A stretch of DNA of 5,872 bases from Burkholderia sp. (GTDB taxonomy: Bacteria; Pseudomonadota; Gammaproteobacteria; Burkholderiales; Burkholderiaceae): NCBI GenBank assembly GCA_028292565.1, contig JAQGMD010000321.1, positions 1 to 5,872 on the forward strand, in the 5' to 3' direction. The translations under genes were made by a program, and so were the position numbers. The notes beneath the pieces were generated by a model. The model was not told the origin of the DNA. It worked only from the letters and a program-made list of their open reading frames with translations, and made no database searches. Positions 4,608 through 5,872 of this stretch are shown here, piece by piece. Each line of letters opens with the position of its first letter. Within the stretch, counting starts at the first letter, position 1.

Positions 4608-5872
4608 CGACACTGGATACGATGCGGCGCTGCACGGCAGCCGCAATGGTTTGCATCGCGCTGCTATCGGCTCCGGTAGCGCAAGCTGCTGTTCCCGCAA
4701 GCTGGAAGGACACGGGCTTCTCAATCGATGCCAACGGCATGACGTTGCACGACGTACTCGAGGAATTCGGGCGGGTATACGGCGTACGCCTTGAGATCAG
4801 CGCCAACCAGGAGCAGACGGTAACAGGCCGGCTCAAGGCGGATAACGGAGCCGCGTTTCTCGACCGCATCGCGCAACCTTACAAATTTCGCTGGTTCGTC
4901 TACAGCGATACGCTCTATGTCGTACCGCGTGACGATAACGCATCAGTGCGCCTCGAGGTTGGCGAGGACGCCGTGCAGGATGCGAAAGCGGCCCTGACCG
5001 GCGTGGGCTTGTTCGACAGCCGATTTGGCTGGGGTGAATTGCCGGACGAGGGCGTCGTCATCGTCAGCGGACCTCGTGAGTACGTCAATCTTGCGAAGGA
5101 AATCCTGCTGCCTGATGGACTGAAAAAGGCGCTAAGGGGACAGCAGATCATGGTATTCCGTCTGAAGTATGCGAGCGCGACCGACCGCACCATCAGTGCT
5201 CGCGACCACAAGGAAAGCATCCCCGGGGTGAAAACGATCTTGACGAATTTGCTGTTAGGCCCGAAATCGCACGAGAAAATATCGAATTACGAAAATATTG
5301 ACCTGGACAGCAATAAACGTTCCAGAAGGCCGAGGACTGAAAGAGGCACCGCGCACGAACTCGCCATTGGCGGTCCTGGCTCAAGGAAAAACCAGGCGCG
5401 GAATGAGCCGGAAGAGCGCGCGGACCGCTCTTCGAAATCGAAAAACGGGTCCGAATCCGGTGTGCGCATCGAGGCTGATCCCGCGCTCAACGCGATCATG
5501 ATTTATGACGATGTCAGGAAGAGGCAGCTGTATCAGTCGCTCATCAACGAGCTCGACATCGAACCGCAGCAGGTCGAGATCGAAGCGCTGATTGTCGACA
5601 TCGATCGCAGCAAGCTGGCACAGATGGGGGCGGAATGGGGCGTGCGAAGCAGCGGCGGGAACGTCACCGCCAGACTCAATAGCAGTGGCGGCGATTCCCA
5701 CGGCGTCGAGTTACCGCTGCCCGGATCGACTATGCTGATCAGCAACGCTGCGCGCTTTTATGCACGCCTGAAAGCGATGGAGGCGACGGGAGAGGCACGG
5801 GTACTGGCAACGCCTACGGTCCTGACGCTTGACAATGTTGCTGCGGTCCTTGACCTCAGCCAGACCCGGTAC
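4604..5872 (+). CDS. sctC: T3SS outer-membrane secretin SctC (HrcC/YscC), 3' end missing
   Basis: SctC oligomerises into the outer-membrane ring through which the needle or pilus passes. The frame is open from ATG 4604 to the window end, 423 codons; full-length family members usually run to roughly 600-700 aa. A signal peptide covers 1-28 (cleavage after AQA). The N0 domain follows (about 34-108, with FSIDANGMTLHDVLEEFGRV), then N1 (about 113-178, with PDEGVVIVSGPREYVNLAKE) and the start of N3 (FRLKYASATDRTI, 185-197). A charged low-complexity linker spans about 222-285. N3 resumes with VRIEADPALNAIMIYD (287-302) and QQVEIEALIVDID (322-334), and the secretin domain begins with LAQMGAEWGV (338-347) and GEARVLATPTVLTLDN (396-411). 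An alternative start at Met7 (ATG 4622) gives a more typical signal peptide but lacks a ribosome binding site. It is last of the visible operon and translationally coupled to hrpG. Confidence 0.97.
   Translation, partial: MTTLDTMRRCTAAAMVCIALLSAPVAQAAVPASWKDTGFSIDANGMTLHDVLEEFGRVYGVRLEISANQEQTVTGRLKADNGAAFLDRIAQPYKFRWFVYSDTLYVVPRDDNASVRLEVGEDAVQDAKAALTGVGLFDSRFGWGELPDEGVVIVSGPREYVNLAKEILLPDGLKKALRGQQIMVFRLKYASATDRTISARDHKESIPGVKTILTNLLLGPKSHEKISNYENIDLDSNKRSRRPRTERGTAHELAIGGPGSRKNQARNEPEERADRSSKSKNGSESGVRIEADPALNAIMIYDDVRKRQLYQSLINELDIEPQQVEIEALIVDIDRSKLAQMGAEWGVRSSGGNVTARLNSSGGDSHGVELPLPGSTMLISNAARFYARLKAMEATGEARVLATPTVLTLDNVAAVLDLSQTRY

Noticed and set aside
5298..5501. Rightward 67-codon frame inside sctC in another phase
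   Set aside because: The sctC frame is continuous through this stretch with family motifs on both sides, so there is no frameshift to explain and this is an out-of-phase shadow.

Overview
The window holds part of a type III secretion system (T3SS) cluster of the Hrp1 type, known from Pseudomonas syringae and Erwinia amylovora. Gene content, gene order and a consensus HrpL promoter support this. Moderately GC-rich DNA and dispersed short GC-rich extragenic repeats fit a proteobacterium. My best guess is a plant-associated betaproteobacterium of the Oxalobacteraceae/Herbaspirillum kind. This is inference: a Pseudomonas-like gammaproteobacterium cannot be excluded from the sequence alone.

Layout. 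Positions 1-209 are non-coding and carry a short palindrome (27-44) and repeat copy A (56-123). Positions 210-3288 are a leftward operon read from the right: sctI/hrpB (inner rod), sctJ/hrcJ (inner-ring lipoprotein), sctK/hrpD (sorting platform) and sctL/hrpE (ATPase stator). Positions 3289-3956 are a 668-base divergent control region. It has an exact HrpL box for sctI (3328-3356), a second box-like site (3651-3678), repeat copies B and C, a terminator-like hairpin (3856-3880) and a degenerate HrpL box for the rightward operon (3873-3900). Positions 3957-5872 are a rightward operon: hrpF, hrpG and sctC/hrcC. sctC (outer-membrane secretin) is open at the window edge after 423 codons.

How the parts work together. 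SctC is the outer-membrane ring, SctJ part of the inner-membrane ring and SctI the inner rod. SctK and SctL are cytoplasmic sorting-platform and ATPase-stator parts. HrpF and HrpG are small cytoplasmic chaperone-like or regulatory proteins encoded directly before the secretin. A HrpL-type ECF sigma factor, encoded elsewhere, probably switches on at least the leftward operon.

Main points of interest. (1) The operons are divergent, whereas in P. syringae and E. amylovora they are co-directional. Two inverted copies of an about 68-base repeat bracket exactly the segment whose inversion would restore the co-directional order. (2) SctL carries a His/Asp-rich tail encoded by five tandem 21-base units. 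(3) Eight-base G tracts lie inside sctI and at the hrpG/sctC junction. (4) No pilin (hrpA) or harpin (hrpZ) gene precedes sctI.
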